Below are positions 8,226-17,505 of a stretch of DNA of 64,000 nt, one piece after another. The notes under the pieces were generated by a model, which saw only the letters and a list, made by a program, of their open reading frames with translations, had not been told where the DNA came from and ran no database searches. The DNA is from TMED108 sp964386795 (lineage in GTDB: Bacteria; Fidelibacterota; Marinisomatia; Marinisomatales; TCS55). The stretch covers positions 1-64,000 of the forward strand of contig CAYLUE010000001.1 of assembly GCA_964386795.1 (NCBI GenBank), written 5' to 3'. Position 1 is the stretch's first letter; each line of letters opens with the position of its first letter. A program made the position numbers and the translations under genes.

Positions 8226-9884
8226 TTAAAACACTGATGTTTCATTCCATTCACCAAATTCATCTTTTATTTTAATCACAATCTCGCCCATAGTTGCATA
8301 CGCTTTTGCAGCTTCAATAATTGGTGGCAGTAGATTTTCTCCGCTCTTACATGCTTTTTGAATTTTATCTAGAGCTTTTTGCGTAAGGTCATTATCTCTA
8401 TTATCTCTCAATTTTCTTATTTTGTCTTTTTGATATCCTTCTGCTTCTTTGCCAATTTCTAAAATTGGTATATCAATCTCCTCATTAGACTTTTCAAATT
8501 GATTAACGCCAACATGAATAAGCTCTTTATTATCAATTTTTTTCTGATGCGCTGAAGCTGAACGGGAAATCTCATATTGAAAATATCCTTTTTCAATTGC
8601 TGGAATAACTCCGCCAATACCATCAATCTCTTTAAAATATTTTTCAGCTTCTTTTTCAATTTGATCTGTTAGATTTTCAATAAACCAAGATCCTCCTAAT
8701 GGGTCCGCAACATTTGCAACGCCTGTTTCAAATGCAATCAACTGCTGTGTTCTTAATGCAATTTCTGCCGCTTTTTCTGATGGCAGCGCTAGGGTCTCAT
8801 CCATGGAATTAGTATGAAGAGATTGGGTTCCCCCTAAAACAGCAGCTAGTCCCTGAAACGCCGTTCGAGAAATATTATTTTCTGGTTGCTGGGCTGTCAA
8901 TGAACAACCTGCAGTCTGAGCATGAAATCGCAACTTCCAAGATTGAGGATTTCTTGCTCCGTAATGATTTTTCATTCGCTTAGCCCATATCCTTCTGGCT
9001 GCTCTAAATTTGGCAATTTCTTCAAAAAAATCTAGGTGAGAGTTAAAGAAAAAAGATAACCTTGGGGCAAAAGAATCAATATTTATTCCAGCTTCTAATG
9101 CATATTCAACATAAGTAAAGCCATCAGCTAATGTAAATGCTAATTCTTGGGCAGCTGTTGAACCCGCCTCTCTTATATGGTAACCTGAAATAGAAATTGT
9201 ATTATATTTTGGCATATTTTTAGTACAAAATGCCATCATATCCGTTACTAACCTCATTGATGGTTCTGGTGGGAAAATCCACTCTTTTTGTGCTATAAAC
9301 TCCTTTAATATGTCATTTTGAAGAGTACCTCTAAGGCTTTTGATGTCTACCCCTTGCTTTTCTGCTGTAGCAATATAAAAAGCTAGTAATATTATAGCTG
9401 GACCATTGATTGTTTGCGAAACAGAAATTTCCCCTAAATCTATTCCTTCAAATAAATCTTCCATGTCATTTATTGAAGCAATAGAAACACCGCATTTTCC
9501 AACCTCGCCTTCAGACCATGGGTGATCAGGATCATAACCCATTAATGTTGGCATATCGTAAGCCACAGAGAGGCCAGTTTGCCCTTTACTTAATAATGAA
9601 TGGTAGCGCTTATTCGTTTCGTGAGCAGTGCCAAAACCTGAAAACTGTCTTTTTGTCCATAATTTTCCACGATACATATTTGAATGCACTCCCCGCGTAT
9701 ATGGAAACTGTCCAGGAAATCCAAGTCGATCTAAATAGTCTTCATCGGGATTTTCAGGATAGTAAAGTGGGTCTAATTTTTTTCCACTAAGTGTATCGAA
9801 ATTATAGTTTCTAGAAACTGAATTATTAAAACTCTCTTTCCAATCTTGTTTTGCTTTTTCAAATTTTGTTTTATTCTTTGCCAC
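8226..9884 (-). CDS. coenzyme B12-dependent acyl-CoA mutase, large (substrate-binding) subunit
   Basis: This 552-residue protein matches the TIM-barrel subunit of methylmalonyl-CoA mutase and its relatives. Family stretches include FPYTRGVHSNMYRGKLWT, GLSVAYDMPTLMGYD, TINGPAIILLAFY, TISISGYHIREAG and LHTNSMDETLALP. The C-terminal cobalamin-binding domain (DxHxxG) is absent, so a separate small subunit must exist outside the window, as in archaeal-type two-subunit enzymes. By my alignment from memory, His67 replaces the Tyr89 that contacts substrate in the Propionibacterium enzyme, while the Arg of PSMRLV is kept. Methylmalonyl-CoA is the default substrate; an isobutyryl- or other acyl-CoA is possible. 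The start is GTG preceded by AAGG. Confidence 0.85.
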   Translation of the reverse strand: MAKNKTKFEKAKQDWKESFNNSVSRNYNFDTLSGKKLDPLYYPENPDEDYLDRLGFPGQFPYTRGVHSNMYRGKLWTKRQFSGFGTAHETNKRYHSLLSKGQTGLSVAYDMPTLMGYDPDHPWSEGEVGKCGVSIASINDMEDLFEGIDLGEISVSQTINGPAIILLAFYIATAEKQGVDIKSLRGTLQNDILKEFIAQKEWIFPPEPSMRLVTDMMAFCTKNMPKYNTISISGYHIREAGSTAAQELAFTLADGFTYVEYALEAGINIDSFAPRLSFFFNSHLDFFEEIAKFRAARRIWAKRMKNHYGARNPQSWKLRFHAQTAGCSLTAQQPENNISRTAFQGLAAVLGGTQSLHTNSMDETLALPSEKAAEIALRTQQLIAFETGVANVADPLGGSWFIENLTDQIEKEAEKYFKEIDGIGGVIPAIEKGYFQYEISRSASAHQKKIDNKELIHVGVNQFEKSNEEIDIPILEIGKEAEGYQKDKIRKLRDNRDNDLTQKALDKIQKACKSGENLLPPIIEAAKAYATMGEIVIKIKDEFGEWNETSVF

Positions 9885-9901
9885 TTGAATTAATACCTTA
9901 A

Positions 9902-11620
9902 TTAATTATTCTTTAACTGAAGCATTTTATTGACCCCTTCATATACCATCCAAATGATCAATGCAATAAGCATTATTGTAAGTGAGAATAGTATATTATT
10001 ATTGCCAAAGAAAGTGAAAGCGTTAACGATAAGAGCAGAAAACGTGATAATCATAATAATTATCATTGGTATTAAAAGTGGAAGAATGGGTTTTCTTTTT
10101 TGCCAATAATACAAAGTTAGAACCATTAATGTGAGCGCAGCTAACATTTGATTGCTTGCTCCAAAAATAGGCCATAAAACCCAACCTGCTTGCCTCGAGA
10201 CACCAGATGATGGATCTGTTATATTCCAAAAAGCCATCATCATAGCAGGTATTACCGCTACTAGGGTAGCAAAAAATCTATTTGAAAGAAAATGCATTCT
10301 GGTTGCCTTACCAAATTCATCTAGAATAAAGCGCTGAATCCTTGTTGCGGTATCTAATGTTGTAGCGGCAAAAGAAATCACAAAAACTGCCATTAAGGTA
10401 TTTGCAAAAGATTCCGAAATTCCCAAAGATGTTAGTAGTGCACCCCCACCCAATACAAAAGCTGCAGCTTTGTTTCCACTAGCATGTTCCCATGTATCGT
10501 AATATTGAGACCAATCAAGATCTGCTACGTAACCAACAGAAGGTAAATTGCATTGACCTACAAGAGAAATTCCTGCTACAGCAGCTATAGTAGATATAAG
10601 AGCTAGCGTACCTTCTCCAATCATTCCTCCATATCCAACCATTCGCGAATCGGATAAATACTCTAACTGCTTAGAAGATGTTCCAGAAGCAACTAAGCCA
10701 TGAAACCCACTGATTGCACCACAGGCAATAGTTACAAATAAAAGTGGAAATAAGCTTGGTGTGTTCGGCTCTGATAAAGACCTAATAGCTGGAGCTGTAA
10801 CCACAGGCTGAGCTACAAAAACACCCAAAAAAAGCAGACCTAATCCTATAAATAATTGATGGCTATTTATATAGTCTCTTGGCTGAAGAAGAACCCAAAC
10901 AGGAAGAAGGCTAGCTATAGCTGAATAGATAAATAATAGAATTATCCATACATTTTTTAATTCTACCGCTGAAAGGGTGTTGCTTAGTATGATTGGGTTA
11001 TTTGAACCCACCCAGACGAAAAAATAAAGAAGTGCTACGGATATGATTGATAGTATCAACCCATTCGCATTTTTTTTATTTAAAAGAACACCCATTACAA
11101 GAGCAATTATTATTTGAACATTGATAGGAATAACTGAACTAGGAACAGAAACAAAAAGATCGGCAATAGCCATAGCAAAAACAGCTAGAACTAACCAAAC
11201 TAATAACAATACAAAGATTAAAAACATCAATCGAGCACGCTTGCTGATTGTAAATGAAGCTATATCTGCAATACTACGACCCTTTTCCTTGACGCTTGTC
11301 ACCAGTGAGCCAAAATCATGAACGGCCCCCATAAATACAGTTCCAAATAAAATCCATAGCAGAGCAGGTAGCCATCCCCAATATGCTGCAACGCAAGGAC
11401 CAATTATTGGAGCTGCGCCTGCGATTGAAGTAAAGTGATGACCAAATAAAATATGTTTTTTTGTTGGATAGTAGTCTACACCATCCTTCATGCTTTTTGA
11501 AGGAGGTTCTACTGATTGATCATTTATATCAAAAAGATTATAGGCAATATATCTTGAATATATCTTGTAACCAGTAAAAAAAGCTAAAAAACCAATAATT
11601 ACAAGAAAGAGTGAGCTCAT
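9902..11620 (-). CDS. cstA: carbon starvation protein CstA-type transporter
   Basis: CstA-family proteins import peptides or pyruvate and are typically induced by carbon starvation. The 572-residue protein has some 15 hydrophobic segments. It carries the family blocks HHFTSIAGAAPIIGPCVAAYWGW near residues 60-82, GFHGLVASGTSSKQL near 300, and FAATTLDTATRIQRF near 405. It belongs to the shorter CstA forms. It starts four bases after the dxs stop and ends just before the mutase gene. Substrate specificity cannot be read from sequence. Confidence 0.92.
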   Translation of the reverse strand: MSSLFLVIIGFLAFFTGYKIYSRYIAYNLFDINDQSVEPPSKSMKDGVDYYPTKKHILFGHHFTSIAGAAPIIGPCVAAYWGWLPALLWILFGTVFMGAVHDFGSLVTSVKEKGRSIADIASFTISKRARLMFLIFVLLLVWLVLAVFAMAIADLFVSVPSSVIPINVQIIIALVMGVLLNKKNANGLILSIISVALLYFFVWVGSNNPIILSNTLSAVELKNVWIILLFIYSAIASLLPVWVLLQPRDYINSHQLFIGLGLLFLGVFVAQPVVTAPAIRSLSEPNTPSLFPLLFVTIACGAISGFHGLVASGTSSKQLEYLSDSRMVGYGGMIGEGTLALISTIAAVAGISLVGQCNLPSVGYVADLDWSQYYDTWEHASGNKAAAFVLGGGALLTSLGISESFANTLMAVFVISFAATTLDTATRIQRFILDEFGKATRMHFLSNRFFATLVAVIPAMMMAFWNITDPSSGVSRQAGWVLWPIFGASNQMLAALTLMVLTLYYWQKRKPILPLLIPMIIIMIITFSALIVNAFTFFGNNNILFSLTIMLIALIIWMVYEGVNKMLQLKNN

Positions 11621-11624
11621 TAGA

Positions 11625-13553
11625 TTAGTATTGTAACTTTATAGATTCGTTCTGATTAAGAATAATATCTTCAATTCCTTTTTGATCTACTCCCCATTTT
11701 TCAAGAAGTAAATCTCTTGGGCCGTGTTCAACAAATTCATCCGGCAGTGAAATTATTTTTACACTACCTTTATATCCATTAATGGCAAGCCAAGCAGCTA
11801 CGCTTTCACCAAAACCACCTGTTTTAACGCCTTCTTCAATCGTAATTACATTGTCAAATCTTTCAAGAATTGATTGCAAATAATCCTTATCCATTGGTTT
11901 AATAAATCTACAATTAACGACTTCACATTCTATTCCTTGTTTTGATAGATTTTTTGCAGCCTCAATTCCATCAAACACCTGAGCTCCAACTGCTAATATC
12001 ACGGTATTACCTGTTGATTTTCGACACACTTCCCAGCTCCCAATTGGTAATAACTCGGCCTGACCTTTTTCATCAAAGTTTTCTGAAGAAGCTTTTGGAT
12101 AGCGAATTGAGAATGGTCCTTTGGTATAATCCAAAGCTGTATAAAGTAAATGCCTAAGCTCATTCCCATCCTTTGGAGCAGTTACAATGATACCTTGAAT
12201 GCATTTTAAGTATGCGATGTCAAGTGCGCCATGATGAGTTGGCCCATCCTCTCCAGCAATTCCTGCGCGATCCATACAAAATATAACAGGCAAATGCTGT
12301 ATAGCGGCATCATGAATAATATGATCATAGGCTCTTTGTAAAAAAGTAGAATAAATGGCAACAATAGGACGAATATTTTGAGTTGCAAGACCCGCAGCAA
12401 AAGTAACGCCATGACCTTCTGCTATTCCTACATCATAGTATCTACTTTGGAATTCATTGGCATATGGAACCAGACCTGTTCCTTCTCGCATTGCCGCAGT
12501 GATACAAACTGTATCTTTTCTATTGCGAGCAATCTCACAAACAATTGAACCAAATACATCCTGAAATACAGGTGCTTTTTGGGGTAAAGAATTATTTTCT
12601 TCAACTTTTTCCTTTGCCTTGCCATTAGGTTTTACAGCATGAAATTTGACAGCATCCAGATAATAATCATGATTATTATCGCTAGTCGTGACCATACCTT
12701 TCCCTTTTTTGGTTAGAATATGCAATAACGCAGGGGTTTTTAAATCTTTTATTCGGTCTAAGGTTCTTATGAGCTCAGGTAAATCATGGCCATCAATAGG
12801 TCCAAAATACCTAAAACCAAGTTCTTCAAAAAGCATTCCTGGTACTAGGAAAGTTTTTAAACTCTCCTCAATTCTTCGTAAGATTTTTTGAATTGTTTTT
12901 TTACCAAAAGTTATTTTGCCAGCTACCTCCCAAATCTCAGTGCGAATTTGATTGTATAATGGATTTGTTACAATCTTTGTTAGATATGTATTTAGTGCGC
13001 CAACATTAGGACTGATTGACATTTCATTATCATTTAATACAACAAGCATAGGAGTTTTTAAATGACCCGCATTGTTCATCGCTTCAAAAGCTAAGCCACC
13101 TGTCATAGAACCATCGCCAATTACTGATACAACACGAAAATCTTTATCATTATGTTTTTGGGCTTCAGCTATGCCAGCGCCAGCAGAGATAGAAGTTGAA
13201 GCATGACCAGCGCCAAAAGCATCATATTCGCTCTCGCTTATCTTTAAAAATCCACTTAATCCGCCCATTCTTCTAATCGTGTTGAACTTATCTAATCTTC
13301 CGGTTAATATTTTATGTGCATACCCTTGATGACCAACGTCCCAAATAATTTTATCCTCAGGCGTGTTAAATACTTTATGTAGTGCAATAGTCAACTCTAT
13401 CACCCCTAGGGTTGGCGCAAGATGCCCCCCAATTTCAGTGATTGTTTCTATTGTAAAATGCCTAAGCTCATCAGCTAACTGAAGAAGCTGATCCTTATTT
13501 AGCTTACGCAGATCATCTGGGGATTTTATTGTCGGTAATATTTTAAGCTGCAT
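11625..13553 (-). CDS. dxs: 1-deoxy-D-xylulose-5-phosphate synthase
   Basis: Dxs condenses pyruvate and glyceraldehyde-3-phosphate to DXP with thiamine diphosphate, the first step of the MEP isoprenoid pathway. The 642-residue length is typical. Visible are GDGSMTGGLAFEAMNNAG (ThDP/Mg site, near 147-164), WDVGHQGYAHKILTGR early in the protein, DGPTHHGALDIAYL in the second domain, and the C-terminal transketolase-like domain. It overlaps the pdxT 3' end by 11 bases. ispH, the last MEP enzyme, lies three genes upstream in the same run. Confidence 0.97.
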   Translation of the reverse strand: MQLKILPTIKSPDDLRKLNKDQLLQLADELRHFTIETITEIGGHLAPTLGVIELTIALHKVFNTPEDKIIWDVGHQGYAHKILTGRLDKFNTIRRMGGLSGFLKISESEYDAFGAGHASTSISAGAGIAEAQKHNDKDFRVVSVIGDGSMTGGLAFEAMNNAGHLKTPMLVVLNDNEMSISPNVGALNTYLTKIVTNPLYNQIRTEIWEVAGKITFGKKTIQKILRRIEESLKTFLVPGMLFEELGFRYFGPIDGHDLPELIRTLDRIKDLKTPALLHILTKKGKGMVTTSDNNHDYYLDAVKFHAVKPNGKAKEKVEENNSLPQKAPVFQDVFGSIVCEIARNRKDTVCITAAMREGTGLVPYANEFQSRYYDVGIAEGHGVTFAAGLATQNIRPIVAIYSTFLQRAYDHIIHDAAIQHLPVIFCMDRAGIAGEDGPTHHGALDIAYLKCIQGIIVTAPKDGNELRHLLYTALDYTKGPFSIRYPKASSENFDEKGQAELLPIGSWEVCRKSTGNTVILAVGAQVFDGIEAAKNLSKQGIECEVVNCRFIKPMDKDYLQSILERFDNVITIEEGVKTGGFGESVAAWLAINGYKGSVKIISLPDEFVEHGPRDLLLEKWGVDQKGIEDIILNQNESIKLQY

Positions 13554-14136
13554 TATTCTCTTTATGAAAATTCATATTTTTTGAAAAAATGTAATGGTGT
13601 AAAAACGTAATTTTGTTTAATTCAGGATGGAAAGTGAATCCAAAATGCATTCCAGACCTTACGGCTATAATATCATCATTATATTTACTAATTACACTAA
13701 CCGATTTACCTACTTTACTTATTTTTGGAGCGCGAATAAATAGCACTTCAGCTTGATGGATTTTATCATCAAGCTCAATATCAATAACATCCATAAAAGA
13801 ATTTACTTGGCGTCCATAAGCATTGCGATTTACCTCAATATTTAAAATACCCAGAGGATCTATTTGGTCATCGTTTTGAATAGTTTTACTCATCATAATT
13901 AAACCTGCACAAGTACCCATTATCGGTTTTTCTTGGGAAAATTTTATTAAATGTTTTTGAAAATTAACCCTCTTCATTAAATCGCTCATTGTTGTTGACT
14001 CGCCACCTGGTATAATCAACCCATCAATATTTTTTAATTGATCTGGGTATTTAATTTCAACAGATGAAATATTGATTTCTTTCAATATTCTTATATGCTT
14101 TTCGTAATCACCCTGTAGTGCTAATACTCCTATCAT
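13543..14136 (-). CDS. pdxT: pyridoxal 5'-phosphate synthase glutaminase subunit
   Basis: PdxT hydrolyses glutamine and channels ammonia to PdxS for PLP formation. I place the start at the ATG of MIGVLALQG, 19 bases after the pdxS stop; an upstream in-frame extension would overlap pdxS and adds no conserved sequence. The resulting 197-residue protein has the catalytic triad of class I glutaminases in this family: Cys76 in GTCAGL, and His170 and Glu172 in FHPEL. The GGESTTM oxyanion-strand motif is also present. pdxS lies immediately upstream, so the two form an operon. Confidence 0.96.
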   Translation of the reverse strand: MIGVLALQGDYEKHIRILKEINISSVEIKYPDQLKNIDGLIIPGGESTTMSDLMKRVNFQKHLIKFSQEKPIMGTCAGLIMMSKTIQNDDQIDPLGILNIEVNRNAYGRQVNSFMDVIDIELDDKIHQAEVLFIRAPKISKVGKSVSVISKYNDDIIAVRSGMHFGFTFHPELNKITFLHHYIFSKNMNFHKENNAA

Positions 14137-14155
14137 AGATTCAGAATATTGGTAT

Positions 14156-15040
14156 TTACCAACCTCTCTCCTGCATTCTTTCACCTTCAGGAATCTCTGA
14201 TATATCTACGCCTTTCATTGCTGATTTCAATCCAGTAGATATTTCAACTAATTTTTCAGCATCATTGTAATAGGTTACCGCATCTACGATTGCCTTCCCT
14301 CGGGGTACCGGGTCATCACTCATAAATATTCCTGACCCAACAAAAATTGTTTCTGCTCCAAGCTGCATCATTAAAGAAGCATCAGCTGGTGTAGCAATAC
14401 CTCCTGCTGCAAAATTGGGCACTGGAAGCTTTCCAAGCTTAGCAACTTGCTGTATTAATGAAAAAGGAGCTCCCAAATTTTTTGCAGTAGCCATTAACTG
14501 GTCCTGATCCATTATCGTTAATTTTTTTATTTCACCTTGGACTTGACGCATATGCCTTACCGCTTCAACAATATTTCCGCTTCCAGGTTCCCCCTTCGTT
14601 CTGATCATAGCTGCACCCTCACCTATTCTCCTTAATGCTTCGCCTAAATCTCTACAACCACATACAAATGGAACTTTAAAATCATGTTTCCAAATATGAT
14701 TATGCTCATCAGCTGGTGTAAGCACTTCACTTTCATCGACAAAATCAACTTCAAGCGCTTCAAGAATTTGAGCTTCAGCAAAGTGCCCAATGCGAACCTT
14801 GGCCATTACGGGAATTGATACAGATGCCTGGATTTCTTTAATCATCTTAGGATCGCTTGCTCTAGCAATTCCACCCTCTTCTCTTATAAGAGCAGGTATT
14901 CTTTCTAATGCCATCACCGCAGCTGCGCCTGACTCTTCTGCCTGCTTGGCCTGCTCGGCATTCATCACATCCATAATTACACCACCTTTTAACATCTCAG
15001 CTAGGCCAACTTTTACTTCAAAAGATCCTTGTTTAGGCAT
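14156..15040 (-). CDS. pdxS: pyridoxal 5'-phosphate synthase subunit PdxS
   Basis: PdxS builds PLP from ribose 5-phosphate, glyceraldehyde 3-phosphate and ammonia supplied by PdxT. The chosen start gives 294 residues, the usual length, beginning MPKQGSFEVK. It sits behind a very strong Shine-Dalgarno (GAGGAGGAG) and overlaps the ispH stop by 8 bases. Lys81 in VMAKVRIGHFAEA is the residue that binds the pentose substrate in known PdxS. GCRDLGEALRRIGEGAAMIR and FAAGGIATPADA are also typical. Presence of PdxST means the organism uses the DXP-independent PLP route. Confidence 0.97.
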   Translation of the reverse strand: MPKQGSFEVKVGLAEMLKGGVIMDVMNAEQAKQAEESGAAAVMALERIPALIREEGGIARASDPKMIKEIQASVSIPVMAKVRIGHFAEAQILEALEVDFVDESEVLTPADEHNHIWKHDFKVPFVCGCRDLGEALRRIGEGAAMIRTKGEPGSGNIVEAVRHMRQVQGEIKKLTIMDQDQLMATAKNLGAPFSLIQQVAKLGKLPVPNFAAGGIATPADASLMMQLGAETIFVGSGIFMSDDPVPRGKAIVDAVTYYNDAEKLVEISTGLKSAMKGVDISEIPEGERMQERGW

Positions 15041-15893
15041 AAATCTCCTCCTCTTTGACATTTCCAATGTCTTTAACTCTTTCAACAACTTCTTTAATTA
15101 TATTATCTGGGGTACTCGCTCCAGCAGATATTCCCACAGTATCACAATCTTCCAACCATTTTTCATCAATTTCTACAGCGCATGTTACCTGATAAGATCT
15201 TTTATTCCGCTGATTTGATAAATCGGTTAAGCGTTTTGAATTAGCGCTCGTAAAAGAACCAATAACAATCATAACATCACATTTTTCAGATAGTTCTTTT
15301 ATTTGCTCCTGATTTCTTTTTGTAGGATAACAAATTGTATTAATAAAGCGCAAATCAACAACTTTACTCATAAGTATATTGACTATCTCCTGAACGTTCT
15401 CAATAGTTTGCGTAGATTGACTAACAATTCCAGCGCGTTTTGTTTTTCTCAAATTCTTTGCTTCTTCAGTCGTTGCTACAACTACAGGGTCTTTCACTTG
15501 GCTCGCAATACCTACCACTTCATCATGCCCATGATCACCTATAATAATAATTTTTCTTCCATCGGATTCTAATTCTTTTATTTCATCATGAATATCTCTT
15601 ACAAGTGGGCAGGTAGCATCAACAATATTCATATTTTTTTTCTTAGCTTCTTCCCACGTATCTACGTGGGTACCATGCGCTCGAAGCAATACTGGTCGTC
15701 CATTGGGAACATCATCTAAGGAATCAACAACTTTAGCGCCTGCTTTATCTAGGTCACCCACAACATTTTCATTATGTACTATATGGCCTAGCATATAAAC
15801 GTCACCATATTCTTCTGCTGTATCATAAGCCATATTAACAGCATCACGAACTCCAAAACAGTAACCTGCATTCTTTGCTAAAAGAATTTTCAC
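15033..15893 (-). CDS. ispH: 4-hydroxy-3-methylbut-2-enyl diphosphate reductase
   Basis: IspH is the iron-sulfur enzyme that makes IPP and DMAPP in the last step of the MEP pathway. The 286-residue protein keeps the three cluster cysteines: Cys12 in AGYCFGV, Cys95 in DATCPLV and Cys188 in TICYPTKRNQ. The catalytic Glu lies within the EEIVN-like ENVQEIVN area. It lies directly after the DHH phosphoesterase gene (one-base overlap at most) and overlaps pdxS by 8 bases. Confidence 0.97.
   Translation of the reverse strand: MKILLAKNAGYCFGVRDAVNMAYDTAEEYGDVYMLGHIVHNENVVGDLDKAGAKVVDSLDDVPNGRPVLLRAHGTHVDTWEEAKKKNMNIVDATCPLVRDIHDEIKELESDGRKIIIIGDHGHDEVVGIASQVKDPVVVATTEEAKNLRKTKRAGIVSQSTQTIENVQEIVNILMSKVVDLRFINTICYPTKRNQEQIKELSEKCDVMIVIGSFTSANSKRLTDLSNQRNKRSYQVTCAVEIDEKWLEDCDTVGISAGASTPDNIIKEVVERVKDIGNVKEEEIYA
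15045..15053 (-). promoter_or_regulatory. strong Shine-Dalgarno for pdxS
   Basis: The minus strand reads GAGGAGGAG four bases before the pdxS ATG and within the last codons of ispH. It is the strongest ribosome-binding site I noticed in the window and supports both the shortened pdxS start and high translation of pdxS inside a polycistronic message. Confidence 0.75.
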
Positions 15894-16897
15894 TAACTGC
15901 TAGCTCCATGCTGTTTAATAATAGCATCTTTGGTCTGATCCACTACTTGTTGTAAAACAATTTCTGATGCGCCATCAGCCATTGCTCCAGCTGCAAATTT
16001 ATGACCGCCGCCGCCAAATGATTTAGCGATATCATTGATTCTATACTTTCCCTTAGAACGAAAATTGATTCTACATCTGTTAGAATCGCTTTCATATACC
16101 ATAATTGAAATCTCAACGCCTTTAATAGTTCTAACAAAATCAGTAAATCCATCAATATCTTGAGGAATTGCGCCGCTGCTTTCAACCATTTCTCTGGAAA
16201 CTATAAAGGAAGCTATCTGACCATTGCTATGATATTTTAAATTATCAATCACCTTTGCCAATAAAGCAACTTGCGCTTTTGATCTATTCTCATAAATAGA
16301 TTGATATATCTTTGAATTATCAACTCCATAATCAATGCAATCCATAGCAATTTTATGACTTTTTTGATTCGTATTATTATGCCTAAATGATCCTGTATCT
16401 GTCATAACAGCAGTATAAATTCCTTGAGCCAGTAGTTCATTCAAATTGACATTATTATCTATCAAAAAATCATAAACCATCTCACCGGTAGCCGCAGCAT
16501 CAATATTGACATAATTATCATTAAAACGCCCATCATTTAGATTGGGGTGATGATCAATGTTTATGGTATAAATATTATTATTATTCAATTTATTACCCAA
16601 TACTCCCAACCTACCATAGTCTCCTATATCAAAAATCAATGCAAGGTCAGCGGTTAGCATCCACTCATCATGATCTATTTCATTATATGTTTCAATGATA
16701 TTATTCTGGTTTAAAAAATCATATTGATTAGGAAAATCAGAAATATGAATAATCTTACAATCTTTTTCTAGGCTTTTGATATAGTGATACATAGCAGATG
16801 CGCTGCCCAACCCATCTCCATCAGGGTTTTGGTGAGTGGATAGCACAATTCTACTTGAGCTAAGAATTTTTTGATTTAACTTTTTCCAGTCTAACAT
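15893..16897 (-). CDS. DHH-family phosphoesterase, NrnA-like
   Basis: NrnA-type enzymes degrade nanoRNA oligonucleotides and 3'-phosphoadenosine 5'-phosphate. The 334-residue protein starts at the ATG of MLDWKKLNQ. A longer in-frame extension would run into the adenosyltransferase gene and shows no conserved features. Metal-binding motifs are STHQNPDGDGLGS near residue 20, IFDIGD, the DHHP signature near 120, and the C-terminal DHHA1 motif GGGGHKFAAGA near 305. RNA versus PAP preference cannot be judged. It lies between the cobalamin adenosyltransferase and ispH. Confidence 0.88.
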   Translation of the reverse strand: MLDWKKLNQKILSSSRIVLSTHQNPDGDGLGSASAMYHYIKSLEKDCKIIHISDFPNQYDFLNQNNIIETYNEIDHDEWMLTADLALIFDIGDYGRLGVLGNKLNNNNIYTINIDHHPNLNDGRFNDNYVNIDAAATGEMVYDFLIDNNVNLNELLAQGIYTAVMTDTGSFRHNNTNQKSHKIAMDCIDYGVDNSKIYQSIYENRSKAQVALLAKVIDNLKYHSNGQIASFIVSREMVESSGAIPQDIDGFTDFVRTIKGVEISIMVYESDSNRCRINFRSKGKYRINDIAKSFGGGGHKFAAGAMADGASEIVLQQVVDQTKDAIIKQHGASS

Positions 16898-16958
16898 AAT
16901 TTTATAAGACCTAGAATTTATGAATTTTTTATGAATTAATACTAAGGAATGAAGGGGT

Positions 16959-17504
16959 TTATATTTCCCTATCCCAAAGTATTTCTTCAGCGCCACGTTC
17001 AGAGGAAATATAGCGCGCAAGGACAAATAAATAATCACTAAGACGATTTAAATAAGGCAACCAAGTTTTATTTTCTTTAATAGAATCTATAATTTCAACA
17101 CAAGAGCGTTCTGCTCTTCTGCATACTGACCTAGCTAGGTGTATACGTGAACAAAATTCATCACCGCCCGGTAGAATAAACTCCTTCAACGGCTTGAGAC
17201 TTTGATTATACTCATCTATTCTTTCCTCTAAAAATTCTATTCTACTTTCACCAATTAACATCGTTTCTGAGCTTTGGACAGATACTTCCCCTCCTAGATT
17301 AAATAAATCCTGCTGTATTGATTGTAGATCACTAATAACAGTTTCTGCTTTACAAACAGTTATTGCGCTACCAATTTGAGAATTAAGCTCATCAATATCA
17401 CCTAAGAGAATTATGAATGGATGAGATTTAGATACTCTTTCTCCATTGCCTAGGCTTGTCTTTCCTTTGTCTCCAGACTTAGTAGTTACTTTAGATATTC
17501 TCAT
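16959..17504 (-). CDS. cob(I)alamin adenosyltransferase, PduO/MMAB type
   Basis: This enzyme adenosylates cob(I)alamin to make coenzyme B12, and in other organisms hands it to acyl-CoA mutases. The 181-residue protein has the ATP-binding N-terminus KVTTKSGDKGKTSLGNGER, the GDIDELNSQIG block near residue 35, and the later RSVCRRAERSC segment. ATG start; it begins one base after the NhaD-type antiporter stop. Its occurrence in the same minus-strand run as a B12-dependent mutase supports a functional pair. Confidence 0.94.
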   Translation of the reverse strand: MRISKVTTKSGDKGKTSLGNGERVSKSHPFIILLGDIDELNSQIGSAITVCKAETVISDLQSIQQDLFNLGGEVSVQSSETMLIGESRIEFLEERIDEYNQSLKPLKEFILPGGDEFCSRIHLARSVCRRAERSCVEIIDSIKENKTWLPYLNRLSDYLFVLARYISSERGAEEILWDREI

Positions 17505-17505
17505 C

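Noticed and set aside
14137..14184. Longer N-terminus for pdxT
   Set aside because: The added codons overlap the pdxS 3' end and the family starts at MIGVLALQG, where the ATG lies.
16898..17038. Longer N-terminus for the DHH phosphoesterase
   Set aside because: It overlaps the adenosyltransferase gene, and the DHH family begins near the shorter ATG.
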